NCBI GenBank assembly: GCA_937959065.1
Contig: CALGOI010000308.1
Location: forward strand, 1 to 21,868
DNA length: 21,868 nt
Direction: 5' to 3'
Origin: an uncultured Ignavibacteriota bacterium
GTDB taxonomy: Bacteria > Bacteroidota > Ignavibacteria > Tepidaquicellales > Tepidaquicellaceae
Both the position numbers and the translations under genes were made by a program. Shown piece after piece: positions 21,164 through 21,868 of this stretch. The notes beneath the pieces were generated by a model. It was not told the DNA's origin. It ran no database searches and was given only the letters and a program-made list of their open reading frames with translations. Numbering within the stretch: position 1 is the first letter of the stretch; each line of letters begins with the position of its first letter.

Positions 21164-21868
21164 ATGAAGATAGGGATCTTAGGTGGCGGACAATTAGCCA
21201 GAATGATATTGGAGGCGAATTATAAGTACGGGTTCGAATTCATTATCCTGTCCAAGACTACGTCTTCACCGGCAGGCAAAATCTGTAACAACGAGATGGT
21301 AGGCGACTGGAATGATGAAAAGGTACTGGGAGAGTTCGCCTCAAAATGCGATGTAGTAACATTAGAGAATGAATTCATCGATTATACAAAGATCGCTTAT
21401 ATCGAATCTCTCGGTAAGCCTGTCCACCCTTCATCTAAGGTAATAAAGCTTGTCCAGGATAAACTTATCCAGAAGAACACACTTAATGAGCTCGGCATAC
21501 CTGTAGCGGATTTTGTGGAGGTGAATTCAAAGGATGACATTAAATCATTTGCTGGTGTGTATGATTATCCGGTCATACTGAAGTCGCGAACTATGGGATA
21601 TGACGGGAAGGGAAATTACAAAATTGACTCGGAAGATGACATAGATGCAGCATTGGAGACCATTGGCGCGAGAGGTGAACTAATGTGCGAGAGGTTTATA
21701 GACTTTAAGATGGAGATAGCCACCCAGGCAGCCAGGAATAAAAACGGAGACATTAGGATTTACCCGGTTTTAGAGACTATACAAAATAATCATATCTGCC
21801 ATATAGGAAAAGCTTCACGGAATAAATTCTCTACTATAAAAGAAGAAGTAAATAACATTGCCAAGAAG
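21164..21868 (+). CDS. purK: 5-(carboxyamino)imidazole ribonucleotide synthase, N-terminal part
   Basis: The frame opens with ATG at 21164-21166, preceded by AAGGGG, and runs 235 codons to the window edge without a stop. MKIGILGGGQLARMILEA is the N-terminal nucleotide-binding signature of PurK, followed by CDVVTLENEFID (the E-N-E/F-D motif) and the ATP-grasp part with QDKLIQKNTLNELGIP, YPVILKSRTMGYDGKGNY and ATQAARNKNGDIRIYPVLET. PurK uses ATP and bicarbonate to carboxylate AIR in purine synthesis, normally with PurE. The gene is cut by the window edge, not broken. It is third in line after tmk and the S41 protease. Confidence 0.95.
   Translation, partial: MKIGILGGGQLARMILEANYKYGFEFIILSKTTSSPAGKICNNEMVGDWNDEKVLGEFASKCDVVTLENEFIDYTKIAYIESLGKPVHPSSKVIKLVQDKLIQKNTLNELGIPVADFVEVNSKDDIKSFAGVYDYPVILKSRTMGYDGKGNYKIDSEDDIDAALETIGARGELMCERFIDFKMEIATQAARNKNGDIRIYPVLETIQNNHICHIGKASRNKFSTIKEEVNNIAKK

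Overview
This is an AT-rich bacterial chromosomal window carrying about 20 protein genes and one tRNA. The best lineage pointer is the exported protein at 2235-3239, which ends in a type IX secretion (T9SS) sorting domain with the wording YPNPFNPSTKI. Together with DUF4199, DUF1579, frequent TTG start codons and few strong Shine-Dalgarno sites, this suggests the Bacteroidota/Chlorobi/Ignavibacteria (FCB) group, probably an Ignavibacteria-like organism. That placement is inference; no marker gene proves it. No phage, IS transposase, CRISPR array or rRNA is visible, so most of the window looks like ordinary core and accessory chromosome.

Layout, left to right. (a) 1-705, minus: a small envelope pair, DUF4199 membrane protein then a DUF1579 protein cut by the window edge. 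(b) 706-1757: a gene-free island rich in palindromes, hairpins and short direct repeats. (c) 1758-3239, minus: an exported DUF1028 protein with a T9SS tail, followed after 6 nt by a membrane-anchored LuxR-type regulator. (d) 3352-6101, plus: a TetR regulator whose promoter spacer holds a perfect palindrome, then a branched-chain amino acid type ABC binding lipoprotein and one permease, closed by a terminator and without the other subunits of such a transporter. (e) 6168-8815, plus: a tightly packed trio, GH5 glycoside hydrolase, PIG-L/LmbE deacetylase, and lipoate-protein ligase. (f) 8816-9831: a structured leader and a TPR lipoprotein, ending in a terminator shared with the convergent membrane-anchored unknown protein at 9857-10300. 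(g) 10594-10710: tRNA-Leu(UAA) and its terminator. (h) 10792-13916, plus: a GCS2-type carboxylate-amine ligase fused to two CBS domains, then an AstE/aspartoacylase-type zinc deacylase. (i) 13913-17545, minus: YdcF-like DUF218 membrane protein, NusB, a UMF1/Atg22-type MFS transporter and a SirB1-type transglutaminase-fold protein. (j) 17660-18634, minus: a predicted prokaryotic pentameric ligand-gated ion channel. (k) 18839-21868, plus: thymidylate kinase, a S41 C-terminal processing protease, and the first part of PurK.

The most interesting items are the ligand-gated channel; the GCS2-CBS ligase paired with a deacylase, which could make and trim an unidentified amino-acid conjugate under adenylate control; the cytosolic GH5 with an amphipathic insert coupled to a deacetylase; the DUF1028 protein in which signal-peptide cleavage would expose a threonine as an Ntn-type nucleophile; and the TetR operator sitting exactly in a promoter spacer of what looks like a leaderless mRNA. 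All calls were made by eye from the sequence; no database search was run.
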